From Lachnospiraceae bacterium (GTDB taxonomy: Bacteria > Bacillota > Clostridia > Lachnospirales > Lachnospiraceae), in NCBI GenBank assembly GCA_910576335.1, contig CAJTIU010000002.1, positions 1-64,000 of the forward strand: DNA of 64,000 nucleotides, written 5' to 3'. The first letter of the stretch is position 1. Each line of letters begins with the position of its first letter. A program made the translations under genes and the position numbers. The notes under the pieces are model-generated. The model saw only the letters and a list, made by a program, of their open reading frames with translations. It did not search any database and was not told the DNA's origin. Below, piece by piece: positions 23,092-32,067 of the stretch.

Positions 23092-25626
23092 GTGAATACA
23101 ATTATAAAGATTTACCAGAAGATTACATGTCTGGTTTATGTTTTTTTCTTTGCGGCGCTCTGGCTTCCGTGGATGGAAATCGGCAACAAGAGTTATCATC
23201 TGCCAGGATATCTCAGGATGGTTCAGAAAGCCGGAGGAATCGTGGCTATGACAGACGGAAGTCCGGACTTTGTGGCTTCTTATTATTTGTTTTTCATTCC
23301 CGTTCTTGCGGGAATACTGGCGGTCATTTACGCAGTGAGCCTGCTGGCGGGAAGGCCGTTTAAGGTTCTGTACACAATGGTCAGGTGGTGTGAATTCATA
23401 TATGTTGCAGCAGCGGTGATACTCTTTCCCATGGTGCCGCTTCTATGGACCTACATCCTTCCGCTTCTGTGTCTGGCAGAATATGTGGCGGGTCAGTATG
23501 TAGCGCAGCATGATGAGATTGCAAAGGCGGCCAGGGAACGGATGGAGCGCGACAGGCGGGAGAAGGAAGAGCGGAAGAGAAGGCTTTATTTTCCAGGACG
23601 ATATGGAATTGATTTTTTCCGTATGGTTTTGAAAAATGCAAAATATCATATCAGGAATTACATTATGCTCATACTCAGCGGAACATTCCTGATGCTATTC
23701 TTGTACCTTACATTTGCACTGAAATATGCATTTCAGGGAGTACATACGGAAGAAGCGGTGGTCGGCGGCAGGCTGCAGGGGATTCTGCTTGAAGCAGTGT
23801 GGATCGGCCTGGTGCTCAATGCCGTGCTAATGGCTCTCTCCTTTTCCTATTATATCCGGAACAAGATAAAAGAGGAAAATGCCCTGGTTCTTCTTGGAAT
23901 CCGAAGCAGGGCTCTTACGTCCATTATGGTAATGGAATATACAGGGTGTCTGGCATGTTCCGCCGTTATGGGGATTCTTATGGGAAACATTGCCTTTAGG
24001 ATTCTTATATCGGCGCTTGGGAAAAGACTTCCGGTCAGGGCATGCAGTCTTCCGGTTTCCTCTTATTTAATTCTGATCGGAATCTTTGCAGTGGCTGCGC
24101 TTATAGCAGCAATGGTAAATGGCCATGTATATGAGCATATGCGGTGGGAGCAGGCGGGGCTTCTAGTGACAGGAACCGGAGAAATTCCCGGAATCTCGGT
24201 GTGGATTGGTCTGGCTGTAGGGTGTTATGCTATTTTCAGTGCAGTGAGTCAGTTCGGAAGAAGAGAAGGGGGAGAGGGAGAAGAGCTTTTGCTTTATTTC
24301 CTGTTTGGGATGGTGTTAGTCATACGTTTTCTTAAGGGGGTGCAGGTGCAGCGGCTTAAGAAAACGGAGCACCGGTACTATAGAGAACTTTTCCGAAAGC
24401 TTATTTTTATAAAAAGCTTTGGGCAGAATATGAAAAAAATCTATCTTCTTACAGGGATTGCATTCCTTGTTATGTATCCGCTCACAGCGGTGTACGCGGT
24501 AAATGCGGCGGTGACGGATATGGAACAGCAGTATCCTTATGATTTTGTATGCAGAGTGTCAGAAGAAGGGACGGATGCTTTTGAAGAGATAAGAGATCGT
24601 TATAAACTGGATGCAGAGGAATATCCGATGACGACAGTATATACTTTGATGCCAAATGACATTTCGGTCACAAGCAGCCTGAAGAGCCTTTTTTTCATGG
24701 AGTATGCTTCAGTTGCAAACGGACGCCAGGTATTAGTGGAGCCTCCGGCGCAGGCAGGGATCCCAGCATCTGTCTATCTGAAATTAAAGGAGAATGCAGG
24801 AAAGAAAGCAAAAGCACGAGGACCAGAGGGAGAAGACATCTTTGTGGTTTATCAGGAAAGCCTGCTTACAAGGGCGCATGTTCTGGACTGGTCGGGAACA
24901 GAGGAAAGCATCTTTCTCCAGACAGCCTGTGAGGGAATGGATGTGAACAGCTACTCTGCGTATACAGAACGGAGGGTGGCCGGTCAGGAGCGGGACATAC
25001 TTACCGGAGTCTGCGATGGCGGAAAGCAGCAGAATCTGGTGGTTTTTTCAGACGAGTATTTTCAGACGATTTATCAGGGTGAAAAATTATATCTTTTTCA
25101 GACAGGTACAGCAGAGAAAGGCTTCTATGAAAAGGTAAGGGCTGAGCTTCAAAAAGCGGAAGAGGATACAGGGATGCTTCACTTTTACGACCGGAAAGCC
25201 AGTGTACAGGATACGGAAGCAGAACGATACCTGCGCCAGGTGGTATGGCTGTTTATGTTGATTTTAACAGGCCTTAGCGGGATTTATCTGTTATTTATAA
25301 AATTCTGTTTTGAGATGGATGAAATTACGGAGAGATATCGTTTCCTCTCCTGCATGGGAATGCGTGAGCGGGAAGTAAGGAAGACACTTCAAAGAGAGAT
25401 GCTTCCGTTTTTCCTTCTGCCATTTTTTGCGGCAGGGGCTTCTGCAGTGATGTTTACAGGCCTTATGTTCCGGGTGAGGCTATACAGTCCGTCAGAGATG
25501 GGCCAGTATTTGCGGTATGCTCTTCCTGTATGGTGTGGTTACTGGCTGATACAGGCTATAGTCTGTCTCATTATCAGAGGAGTGCTGCATTCTAAAATAA
25601 GATTTGAACAGGGGGGAGTAAGGTGA
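23092..25626 (+). CDS. FtsX-family ABC transporter permease
   Basis: An 844-residue membrane protein with the layout of two-repeat FtsX/MacB permeases. The first group of helices includes two extra N-terminal segments (15-110), a basic cytosolic stretch rich in R/E/K (145-170), then helices to about 440. A large outer domain follows (about 465-710), and three last helices (to 840). In place of the short loop of BceB it has this long outer domain, as in antimicrobial-peptide sensing or detoxifying exporters. Start GTG 23092 has GGAGAGGGGAGGGG upstream. Its stop overlaps the ATPase start. No two-component system lies next to it, unlike the usual Bce modules. Confidence 0.85.
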   Translation: MNTIIKIYQKITCLVYVFFFAALWLPWMEIGNKSYHLPGYLRMVQKAGGIVAMTDGSPDFVASYYLFFIPVLAGILAVIYAVSLLAGRPFKVLYTMVRWCEFIYVAAAVILFPMVPLLWTYILPLLCLAEYVAGQYVAQHDEIAKAARERMERDRREKEERKRRLYFPGRYGIDFFRMVLKNAKYHIRNYIMLILSGTFLMLFLYLTFALKYAFQGVHTEEAVVGGRLQGILLEAVWIGLVLNAVLMALSFSYYIRNKIKEENALVLLGIRSRALTSIMVMEYTGCLACSAVMGILMGNIAFRILISALGKRLPVRACSLPVSSYLILIGIFAVAALIAAMVNGHVYEHMRWEQAGLLVTGTGEIPGISVWIGLAVGCYAIFSAVSQFGRREGGEGEELLLYFLFGMVLVIRFLKGVQVQRLKKTEHRYYRELFRKLIFIKSFGQNMKKIYLLTGIAFLVMYPLTAVYAVNAAVTDMEQQYPYDFVCRVSEEGTDAFEEIRDRYKLDAEEYPMTTVYTLMPNDISVTSSLKSLFFMEYASVANGRQVLVEPPAQAGIPASVYLKLKENAGKKAKARGPEGEDIFVVYQESLLTRAHVLDWSGTEESIFLQTACEGMDVNSYSAYTERRVAGQERDILTGVCDGGKQQNLVVFSDEYFQTIYQGEKLYLFQTGTAEKGFYEKVRAELQKAEEDTGMLHFYDRKASVQDTEAERYLRQVVWLFMLILTGLSGIYLLFIKFCFEMDEITERYRFLSCMGMREREVRKTLQREMLPFFLLPFFAAGASAVMFTGLMFRVRLYSPSEMGQYLRYALPVWCGYWLIQAIVCLIIRGVLHSKIRFEQGGVR

Positions 25627-26381
25627 AAGAGATCATTGCAACACAAGGGCTTGTAAAAAATTATTACAGGAATCATAATTCCAATCATCCAGAGGCCCGG
25701 ATTGAAGTGCTGAAAGGGCTTGACCTGTCGATTCTGGAAGGTGAGTATGTGTGCATCATGGGGAGTTCCGGCGGAGGGAAGACGACGCTGCTTAAAATTC
25801 TCGGTATGATGGAGAGTATTACAGATGGAGAGTATTACTTCCAGGGGAAAGACGCCTCGAAGCTGTGGAAGGATGAGCTGGCTGACATTCGCAGAAAGAA
25901 GATTGGGTTTGTTTTCCAGGATTATTATCTGATGGACAGCCTCTCTGTGGAAGAGAATATTATGGTGCCTATGATTCTTGATAAAGCACCTGCTGACAAG
26001 ATGAGAGAGAAAATGCACAGTCTGACAGAACGGTTCGGCGTGGAAAAACTGATCCGGAAAGCGCCCTGTGAGCTTTCTGGAGGGGAAAAGCAGAGGGTAG
26101 CGATCTGCAGGGCGCTGATGAACGATCCGGATATCATCATGGCAGACGAACCGACCGGAAACCTGGACGCAAAATCAAGCAGAAGATTAATGGAGACCTT
26201 TGATTCCATTAATCAGGAGATGAAGAAAAACATTATTCTTGTAACCCATGACCCGAAAATTGCAAGGTGCGGTAACAAGATTTTCTTTATTGACGATGGC
26301 GTGATCGTGAAAACTCTCAAGAAAAAGGAGGGCGACTCCGCAGCATTTTATAAGGAGATTCTCCATGAGATGGAAGAGTGA
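25623..26381 (+). CDS. ABC transporter ATP-binding protein (MacB/LolD/BceA class)
   Basis: A 252-residue ATPase partner of the preceding permease. Walker A GSSGGGKT (47-54), Q-loop in FVFQDYYLMD near 99, signature LSGGEKQR near 153, Walker B IIMADEPTGNLD near 172-183 and H-loop VTHDPKIA are intact. The GTG start at 25623 lies inside the TGA stop region of the permease (4-base overlap), so the two are translationally coupled. The EPTGNLD form is typical of the MacB/FtsE/LolD group. The C-terminal tail (from about 225) is longer than the minimal domain. Confidence 0.93.
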   Translation: MKEIIATQGLVKNYYRNHNSNHPEARIEVLKGLDLSILEGEYVCIMGSSGGGKTTLLKILGMMESITDGEYYFQGKDASKLWKDELADIRRKKIGFVFQDYYLMDSLSVEENIMVPMILDKAPADKMREKMHSLTERFGVEKLIRKAPCELSGGEKQRVAICRALMNDPDIIMADEPTGNLDAKSSRRLMETFDSINQEMKKNIILVTHDPKIARCGNKIFFIDDGVIVKTLKKKEGDSAAFYKEILHEMEE

Positions 26382-26390
26382 GCAAATCCC

Positions 26391-26421
26391 ATTCACGAAG
26401 TGAATTGCAGATGGAGAGCGC
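26391..26421. repeat. Fragment of the element-B flanking module
   Basis: AAATCCCATTCACGAAGTGAAT at this place (continuing into GCAGATGG) is the module that also stands beside element B copies 1 and 4. The rest of the gap to 26511 shows nothing recognisable. Confidence 0.5.
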
Positions 26422-26511
26422 TTATTAATTAAGAATTACATTAATGATGTAGTAGTAAGTTTAACGAATAGCCTGAAATATTGACTGGATAGTCTTGCTG
26501 TATGTACGGCA

Positions 26512-26550
26512 AAATAAGGGAACAGTCCTGATGACTGTTCCCTTATTTTG
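26512..26550. terminator. Bidirectional terminator between the ABC exporter and the peptide transporter
   Basis: AAAATAAGGGAACAGTC pairs perfectly over 17 bp with its complement around loop CTGAT, giving U-runs in both directions. It serves the two convergent genes. Confidence 0.9.
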
Positions 26551-26572
26551 TATATTCTTTATGAAATTATGA

Positions 26573-27934
26573 TTAGTTTTCTTTCTCCAGTGCGTCCAGT
26601 TTACCGCTGCATGCCCAAAGGATTACACCAAATACAATTACGACTACACCAACTGCGCCATAACCTGACTGGAACGGAAGAGTAGCCAGCCATGAGTATA
26701 CCTTCGGATAAATCTGCTGGGCAAGGAATACTGCGATTGGCCAGAAGCCTAGCAGCAGACCAAGTACCTTTGCCGGAGCCAGCTTGGATACAAAGGAATT
26801 TCCAAGCGGGGAGAATACCATCTCGCCAACAGACATTAACAGGCAGACAAGTGCAAGCCAGAATACAGAGCACTGTCCATCGCCTCTGATGATGTCAGCA
26901 AGAACCATGACAAGGTAAGATACTCCTACCAGCATAGTGCCAAGAGCAGTCTTCTTGAACATGCTCATATCACCCTTCGGCCTCATAGCCATTTTCGCCC
27001 ATACTCCCGCAAGAACCGGTCCTAAGATGATACAGGTAAGAGCATTCACAGAATCAAACCAGGATGTCGGAATCTGGAAACTTCCGATGTACCAGTTCGC
27101 ATGATTCAGGAAGTCTGAACCGTCGCCCCATCCGAAGTAATAGTAAGCCGGCATATAAGCCATGTACCATACCATCCAGAAGATTGCGGAGAAAATGGTT
27201 ACGAGAATAATCGCAACGATCTTTTTCTTGTCGCTTGCCGTAAGAGGTGCGGACTCAGCAGCAGCCTTCTTTTCTTTGGAAACGAACTCTCTCTGGTCAT
27301 TCTTGAACGGCTTCTTACCAGCATCGCCAAGAGCCTTGCCATTGAAGATAAACCATGCAGCGTCAACGAACAGGAAGATCGCACAGATCAGGAATACAGT
27401 GTTAAAGCTGCATTTAATGCCAAAGAGTCCTGTGGTTGCCAGCATAGCAATGAAAGTAGTTCCTATAAAGGAACCGATATTTACGAATGAATACTGAATC
27501 GAAAATGCTGAGTTCAATTCGTCTTCATTGTGGAATAACAGTCCGTTTACACCGGACAGATTACCCTTGAACAGACCTGTACCTACAGATACAAGGATAA
27601 CCATCGCCCAAACCATTCCCATGGAGCTTGCCTGCCATGTACACAGATAGCCTGCTCCCATGAGGATCATACCAAGAGCTACACAGATCCTCGGGCTTAA
27701 CCAGTAGTCGGCGATGTACCCTCCGAAGATCGGCGTGATGTAAGTCCACGCCACGAAGGAAGCGGACATTGCAGCACCTTCCTTATCGGATAATCCTAGA
27801 CCGCCTGAGGCAACCTCTGTTGCAAGCCAGATGGCAAGCAAGTACTTTACGGTGTAAAAGGCGCATCGCTCAAAAGTAAAGCCCAAAGAACACACGTAAA
27901 AACCAAAAGGTCTGCGTTTTTTTGCTGTTTCCAT
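26573..27934 (-). CDS. POT-family proton-dependent peptide transporter
   Basis: A 453-residue major facilitator protein with about 12-14 membrane helices that imports di- and tripeptides with protons. Family marks: GFTFERCAFYTVKYLL (the ExxERF-like helix 1 region, here FERCAFY), GGYIADYWL (PTR2 signature region, about 73-81) and GLFKGNLSGVNG. The start was moved to ATG 27934 because GGAGG lies 9 bases before it and touches the GTG three codons upstream. It fits with the peptidases pepP and pepD in this window as part of peptide use. Confidence 0.9.
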   Translation of the reverse strand: METAKKRRPFGFYVCSLGFTFERCAFYTVKYLLAIWLATEVASGGLGLSDKEGAAMSASFVAWTYITPIFGGYIADYWLSPRICVALGMILMGAGYLCTWQASSMGMVWAMVILVSVGTGLFKGNLSGVNGLLFHNEDELNSAFSIQYSFVNIGSFIGTTFIAMLATTGLFGIKCSFNTVFLICAIFLFVDAAWFIFNGKALGDAGKKPFKNDQREFVSKEKKAAAESAPLTASDKKKIVAIILVTIFSAIFWMVWYMAYMPAYYYFGWGDGSDFLNHANWYIGSFQIPTSWFDSVNALTCIILGPVLAGVWAKMAMRPKGDMSMFKKTALGTMLVGVSYLVMVLADIIRGDGQCSVFWLALVCLLMSVGEMVFSPLGNSFVSKLAPAKVLGLLLGFWPIAVFLAQQIYPKVYSWLATLPFQSGYGAVGVVVIVFGVILWACSGKLDALEKEN

Positions 27935-28024
27935 AAATTTCACCCTCCAATAATGAATTTTTCGTCATTTGTTTTAAATATATGTAGGAAGTCCTTAAAA
28001 AATTTAAAACTTTTGACTAAAATG

Positions 28025-28053
28025 ATCATAGCACAAAATGAAAAGAAGTACAA
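28025..28053 (-). promoter_or_regulatory. Promoter of the peptide transporter gene
   Basis: On the minus strand TTGTAC (28053-28048), a 17-base spacer and TATGAT (28030-28025), 91 bases before the start codon. Confidence 0.62.
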
Positions 28054-28142
28054 TAATTACTTTAAGAAAAAATTAAGGAAATTTATATAAAATTACCATG
28101 TGTGAATGATTTAACAAAAAATAGAGAAAAACAGAAAAATGG

Positions 28143-28171
28143 TTGCAGATTTTTTGAAAAGAGGATATAAT
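28143..28171 (+). promoter_or_regulatory. Promoter of the Na+ decarboxylase operon
   Basis: TTGCAG at 28143-28148, a 17-base spacer, TATAAT at 28166-28171. It is back to back with the peptide transporter promoter and about 59 bases before the first operon gene. Confidence 0.78.
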
Positions 28172-28229
28172 AAAATAGGCATAAATTGGTTTTACTATTA
28201 AAATATGTAAGAAAATGGAGGGCTACACT

Positions 28230-29669
28230 ATGGGCAACATGGCAACAGAAAATGCAGCCTGCGGTCGGATCACAGCACTTTGCGATGCAGGAAGCTTTGT
28301 TGAGATTGGCGGCGCGGTTACAGCCAGAACCACAGATTTCAATATGCAGGAAAAAGATACTCCGGCTGACGGCGTCATAACCGGTTATGGAGTAATTGAC
28401 GGAAATCTGGTGTATGTATACAGCCAGGATGCTTCTGTATTAAACGGAGCGGTCGGCGAGATGCATGCAAAGAAGATTGCGAATATTTACGATATGGCAA
28501 TGAAGATGGGAGCGCCGGTCATCGGACTCGTTGACTGTGCAGGATTCAGACTGCAGGAGGCGACAGACGCACTGGAGGCATTTGGCACTTTATATATGAA
28601 GCAGTCTCTTGCATCTGGCGTGATTCCTCAGATTACGGCAATTTTCGGGACATGCGGGGGCGGACTTTCAGTGGTTCCGGCGCTTTCAGATTTTACCTTT
28701 ATGGAAGGAACGAAGGCGAGGCTGTTTGTAAATTCCCCGAATGCACTTCCGGGAAACGAGATTTCAAAATGTGATACATCTTCTCCGCAGTTCCAGAGTG
28801 AGAAGGCAGGACTTGTGGATGAGACAGGGACAGAGGAAGAGATCCTTGAAAGCATCCGGACGCTTGTGTGTATGCTGCCATGCAATAATGAAGAGAATGT
28901 GGCTTATGAGGAATGTACAGATGATCTGAACCGTGTCTGTACGGATATTGAGAATGCTGCGGAGGATACAGGAATCCTGCTTTCCGAGATTTCTGACAAC
29001 GGTGTTTTCTTTGAGACAAAAAAAGACTATGCAAAGGACATGGTAACAGGATTTATCCGCCTGAACGGCATGACAGTAGGAGCGGCCGCGAATCGTTCAA
29101 AGGTATATAATGAGGAAGCAGAGGCCGTTGCGGAATTTGACGGTTCCTTATCTGTGGGGGGAGCAAAGAAGGCAGCAGAATTTGTGGATTTTTGTGATGC
29201 ATTTAATATTCCGGTACTGACACTGACCAATGTCTCTGGCTTTACAGCATCCCAGTGTTCGGAAAAGGGACTTGCAAAGGCTGCGGCAAAGCTTACCTAT
29301 GCTTTTGCAAATGCGACAGTGCCGAAAGTGAATGTGATCATCGGAAAAGCATACGGAAGCGCTTATATAACGATGAACAGCAAAGCCATCGGGGCGGATA
29401 TGGTATATGCATGGCCGTCTGCTGAGATCGGCATGATGGACGCAGACCTTGCCGCAAAGATAATGTATGCAGACCAGGACGCCGGTACAATTAAAGAGAA
29501 GGCGGCAGAATATAAAAAGCTTCAGTCGAGCCCGCTTTCCGCAGCAAGAAGAGGGTATGTGGATACGATCATTGAGCCTGCGGACACAAGAAAATATGTG
29601 ATTGGAGCATTTGAGATGTTGTTCACAAAAAAAGAAGAACGTCCTGCAAAGAAGCACGGAACAGTTTAG
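28230..29669 (+). CDS. Acyl-CoA carboxyltransferase subunit (methylmalonyl-CoA decarboxylase alpha-like)
   Basis: A 479-residue crotonase-fold carboxyltransferase (PF01039) with the N-half CoA/oxyanion region GLVDCAGFRLQE and FGTCGGGLSV, and the C-half KAYGSAYITMNSKAIGADMVYAWPSAEIGMM. It should move CO2 between an acyl-CoA ((methyl)malonyl-CoA or similar) and the biotin carrier encoded two genes on. It is shorter than usual MmdA/PccB proteins (about 510) and divergent, so the acyl-CoA is uncertain. ATG 28230 follows GGAGGG at 28217-28222; the frame also opens at 28215 but that start lies over the ribosome site. First gene of the five-gene operon. Confidence 0.85.
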   Translation: MGNMATENAACGRITALCDAGSFVEIGGAVTARTTDFNMQEKDTPADGVITGYGVIDGNLVYVYSQDASVLNGAVGEMHAKKIANIYDMAMKMGAPVIGLVDCAGFRLQEATDALEAFGTLYMKQSLASGVIPQITAIFGTCGGGLSVVPALSDFTFMEGTKARLFVNSPNALPGNEISKCDTSSPQFQSEKAGLVDETGTEEEILESIRTLVCMLPCNNEENVAYEECTDDLNRVCTDIENAAEDTGILLSEISDNGVFFETKKDYAKDMVTGFIRLNGMTVGAAANRSKVYNEEAEAVAEFDGSLSVGGAKKAAEFVDFCDAFNIPVLTLTNVSGFTASQCSEKGLAKAAAKLTYAFANATVPKVNVIIGKAYGSAYITMNSKAIGADMVYAWPSAEIGMMDADLAAKIMYADQDAGTIKEKAAEYKKLQSSPLSAARRGYVDTIIEPADTRKYVIGAFEMLFTKKEERPAKKHGTV

Positions 29670-29683
29670 AGAGGTGAGGCAAA

Positions 29684-30454
29684 GTGAAGAGAAAAATTAG
29701 CTTATTACTCTGCCTGCTCCTTGGACTTCTGTGTTTTACCGGTTGTGCAAAAGAGGAGGAACCGGTAAAATATGATGAAGCAGTCATCGGGCAGACAGTG
29801 GACTTTCTGATAGAGTACTGTAATACAGTGGATGATGTGACGCTGGAGCAGTGGAACCAGTATTCCGAGTTTACACAGAACTATCAGATAATGACAACAG
29901 GGCTTCAGGTAACGCCAGAGAGCCTGACAGATGCAGTGGCGAGCTGGAAGGCGGGGATTGATGAATGCGGTGCATATATAAGCCACGGTGATTTCAGCTA
30001 TGAGGCGGACGCAGACGGAGTGGATGTGTCTATGTCTGTGGAATATGAGAATAAGAATGCAGAAGTTGTATTTTCTTTTGATAAGAAGTCTTATCTGGAA
30101 ACTTTAACGGTAAGTGCAGAAAATAGTATGTCTGAGATTCTTAAGAAGTCTGGCCTTAACACGCTTCTCGGAATGGGAACCGTATTTGCGGTACTGATCT
30201 TTATCTCAATCATTATCTCCCTCTTCGGATTCATTCCGAAGATTGAGGCTGCATTCAGAAAGCCGAAGGAGGCTTTGGCGACGCCGGCAGTCCGGGAAGA
30301 GCCGGCAGTAATAGAAGAGACTGTGCCGGAGACGGATGATCTGGAGCTGATCGCAGTTATATCTGCTGCAATTGCAGCCTGTGAGGGAACGAGTACGGAT
30401 GGTTTTGTTGTGCGAAGCATCAGACGCCGCCCGTCAAATAAATGGAAAGCTTAA
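29684..30454 (+). CDS. OadG-family Na+ pump gamma subunit with lipoprotein N-terminus
   Basis: A 256-residue protein. It begins with a lipoprotein signal peptide ending in LCFTGC (cysteine at 21), then an outer domain (about 22-150) unrelated to normal OadG. A membrane segment near 165-190 (LGMGTVFAVLIFISIIISL) and a C-terminal cytosolic part ending ELIAVISAAIAAC...FVVRSIRRRPSNKWK follow, the OadG/Mmd-delta signature. In the pump this subunit holds the carboxyltransferase to the membrane beta subunit. The lipid-anchored outer domain is an addition. Start GTG 29684 with GAGAGGTGAGG upstream. Confidence 0.85.
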   Translation: MKRKISLLLCLLLGLLCFTGCAKEEEPVKYDEAVIGQTVDFLIEYCNTVDDVTLEQWNQYSEFTQNYQIMTTGLQVTPESLTDAVASWKAGIDECGAYISHGDFSYEADADGVDVSMSVEYENKNAEVVFSFDKKSYLETLTVSAENSMSEILKKSGLNTLLGMGTVFAVLIFISIIISLFGFIPKIEAAFRKPKEALATPAVREEPAVIEETVPETDDLELIAVISAAIAACEGTSTDGFVVRSIRRRPSNKWKA

Positions 30455-30481
30455 CAGAAAATAAAGGAGGATATTTAGAAG

Positions 30482-30853
30482 ATGAAAAATTATACAATTA
30501 CAGTAAACGGCAATGTATATGACGTAACGGTAGAAGAGGCGGGCGCAGGAAGCGCACCGGCAGCGCCAAGAGCGGCAGCTCCGAGAGCAGCAGCGCCGGC
30601 GAAACCGGCAGCAGTGGCAAAGCCTGCAGCAGGCGCAGGCTCCATCCAGGTAAAGGCGGGAGCAGCCGGAAAGGTATTTAAGATAGAGGCCAGTGTGGGT
30701 CAGAGCGTGAAGAAGGGTGATGCTGTAGTAATTATTGAAGCAATGAAGATGGAGATCCCAGTTGTGGCACCGGAGGACGGAACAGTTGCAAGCATAGATG
30801 TAGCTGTAGGCGATGCAATCGAATCCGGGGCAGTATTAGCGACATTAAATTAA
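30482..30853 (+). CDS. Biotin carboxyl carrier protein of the decarboxylase
   Basis: A 123-residue carrier: a short N-terminal part, a flexible Ala/Pro-rich linker (about 20-55) and a biotinyl domain. The target lysine is K89 in EAMKMEIP. Carbon dioxide taken from either carboxyltransferase subunit is carried on biotin to the membrane subunit OadB. The separate small carrier is like MmdC and the 1.3S subunit of transcarboxylase. GGAGG precedes ATG 30482. Confidence 0.95.
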   Translation: MKNYTITVNGNVYDVTVEEAGAGSAPAAPRAAAPRAAAPAKPAAVAKPAAGAGSIQVKAGAAGKVFKIEASVGQSVKKGDAVVIIEAMKMEIPVVAPEDGTVASIDVAVGDAIESGAVLATLN

Positions 30854-30891
30854 AAAGTGTCCCTTACACATATACGACTGGAGGTTAAGAA

Positions 30892-32043
30892 ATGGAATAT
30901 ATAACAACAACATTAGGAAACCTCGTGCAGCAGACAGCGTTTTTCAGTCTCACATGGGGCAATCTGATTATGATTGCCGTGGCATGTTTTTTCCTGTTTT
31001 TAGCAATTAGATTTGGATTCGAGCCTCTGCTTCTTGTACCGATCGCTTTTGGTATGCTGCTTGTCAATATCTATCCGGATATTATGATGCATATTGAAGA
31101 CTCTGCCAACGGGGCAGGCGGACTGCTTTACTATTTTTATCTGCTGGATGAGTGGGCGATTCTGCCGTCACTGATTTTCCTGGGTGTCGGCGCGATGACA
31201 GACTTCGGTCCTCTTATTGCCAATCCGAAGAGCTTTCTTCTCGGCGCGGCAGCACAGTTTGGTATTTTTGCTGCTTATCTCGGAGCCATGGCAATGGGCT
31301 TTTCAGATAAGGCGGCAGCGGCAATTTCCATTATTGGCGGTGCGGATGGTCCTACATCAATCTTCCTTGCAGGGAAGCTTCAGCAGACAGCGATTATGGG
31401 ACCGATTGCGGTGGCAGCATATTCTTATATGTCACTGGTTCCGATTATACAGCCGCCGATTATGAAGCTTCTTACAACAGAAAAAGAGCGTAAGATTAAG
31501 ATGGAACAGTTAAGACCAGTATCAAAGCTTGAGAGAATTCTCTTCCCAATCATTGTTACGATTGTGGTATGCACGATTCTTCCTACAACAGCGCCGCTTG
31601 TTGGAATGCTGATGCTTGGAAACCTGTTCCGTGAATCTGGAGTAGTAAGACAGCTTACAGAAACAGCATCCAATGCATTGATGTATATTGTAGTAATTCT
31701 GCTTGGTACTTCTGTAGGTGCAACCACAAGTGCAGAAGCATTCCTGAACTGGGATACAATTAAAATCGTGATCCTTGGTCTTGTAGCATTTATGTTTGGT
31801 ACAGCTGCGGGAGTGCTTTTCGGGAAGTTGATGTGCATTGCCAGCGGCGGCAGGGTAAATCCGCTGATCGGTTCTGCCGGCGTATCTGCAGTTCCTATGG
31901 CAGCGCGTGTATCCCAGAAGGTGGGGGCAGAGGCAGATCCGACGAACTTCCTTCTGATGCATGCAATGGGGCCGAACGTAGCCGGAGTAATCGGTACGGC
32001 AGTTGCGGCCGGAACATTTATGGCAATATTTGGAGTGATGTAA
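30892..32043 (+). CDS. oadB: Na+-translocating decarboxylase beta subunit
   Basis: A 383-residue integral membrane protein that decarboxylates carboxybiotin and pumps Na+ out. The key motif GGADGPTSIF (149-158) with the conserved aspartate lies in a re-entrant loop, and NVAGVIGTAVAAGTF near the C-terminus is typical. Length matches OadB/MmdB/GcdB. GGAGG precedes ATG 30892. It makes the operon an energy-conserving module: decarboxylation drives a sodium gradient that the Na+ symporter at 15,690 could use. Confidence 0.96.
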   Translation: MEYITTTLGNLVQQTAFFSLTWGNLIMIAVACFFLFLAIRFGFEPLLLVPIAFGMLLVNIYPDIMMHIEDSANGAGGLLYYFYLLDEWAILPSLIFLGVGAMTDFGPLIANPKSFLLGAAAQFGIFAAYLGAMAMGFSDKAAAAISIIGGADGPTSIFLAGKLQQTAIMGPIAVAAYSYMSLVPIIQPPIMKLLTTEKERKIKMEQLRPVSKLERILFPIIVTIVVCTILPTTAPLVGMLMLGNLFRESGVVRQLTETASNALMYIVVILLGTSVGATTSAEAFLNWDTIKIVILGLVAFMFGTAAGVLFGKLMCIASGGRVNPLIGSAGVSAVPMAARVSQKVGAEADPTNFLLMHAMGPNVAGVIGTAVAAGTFMAIFGVM

Positions 32044-32067
32044 ATAAAAAACATGGAGGAATATATG

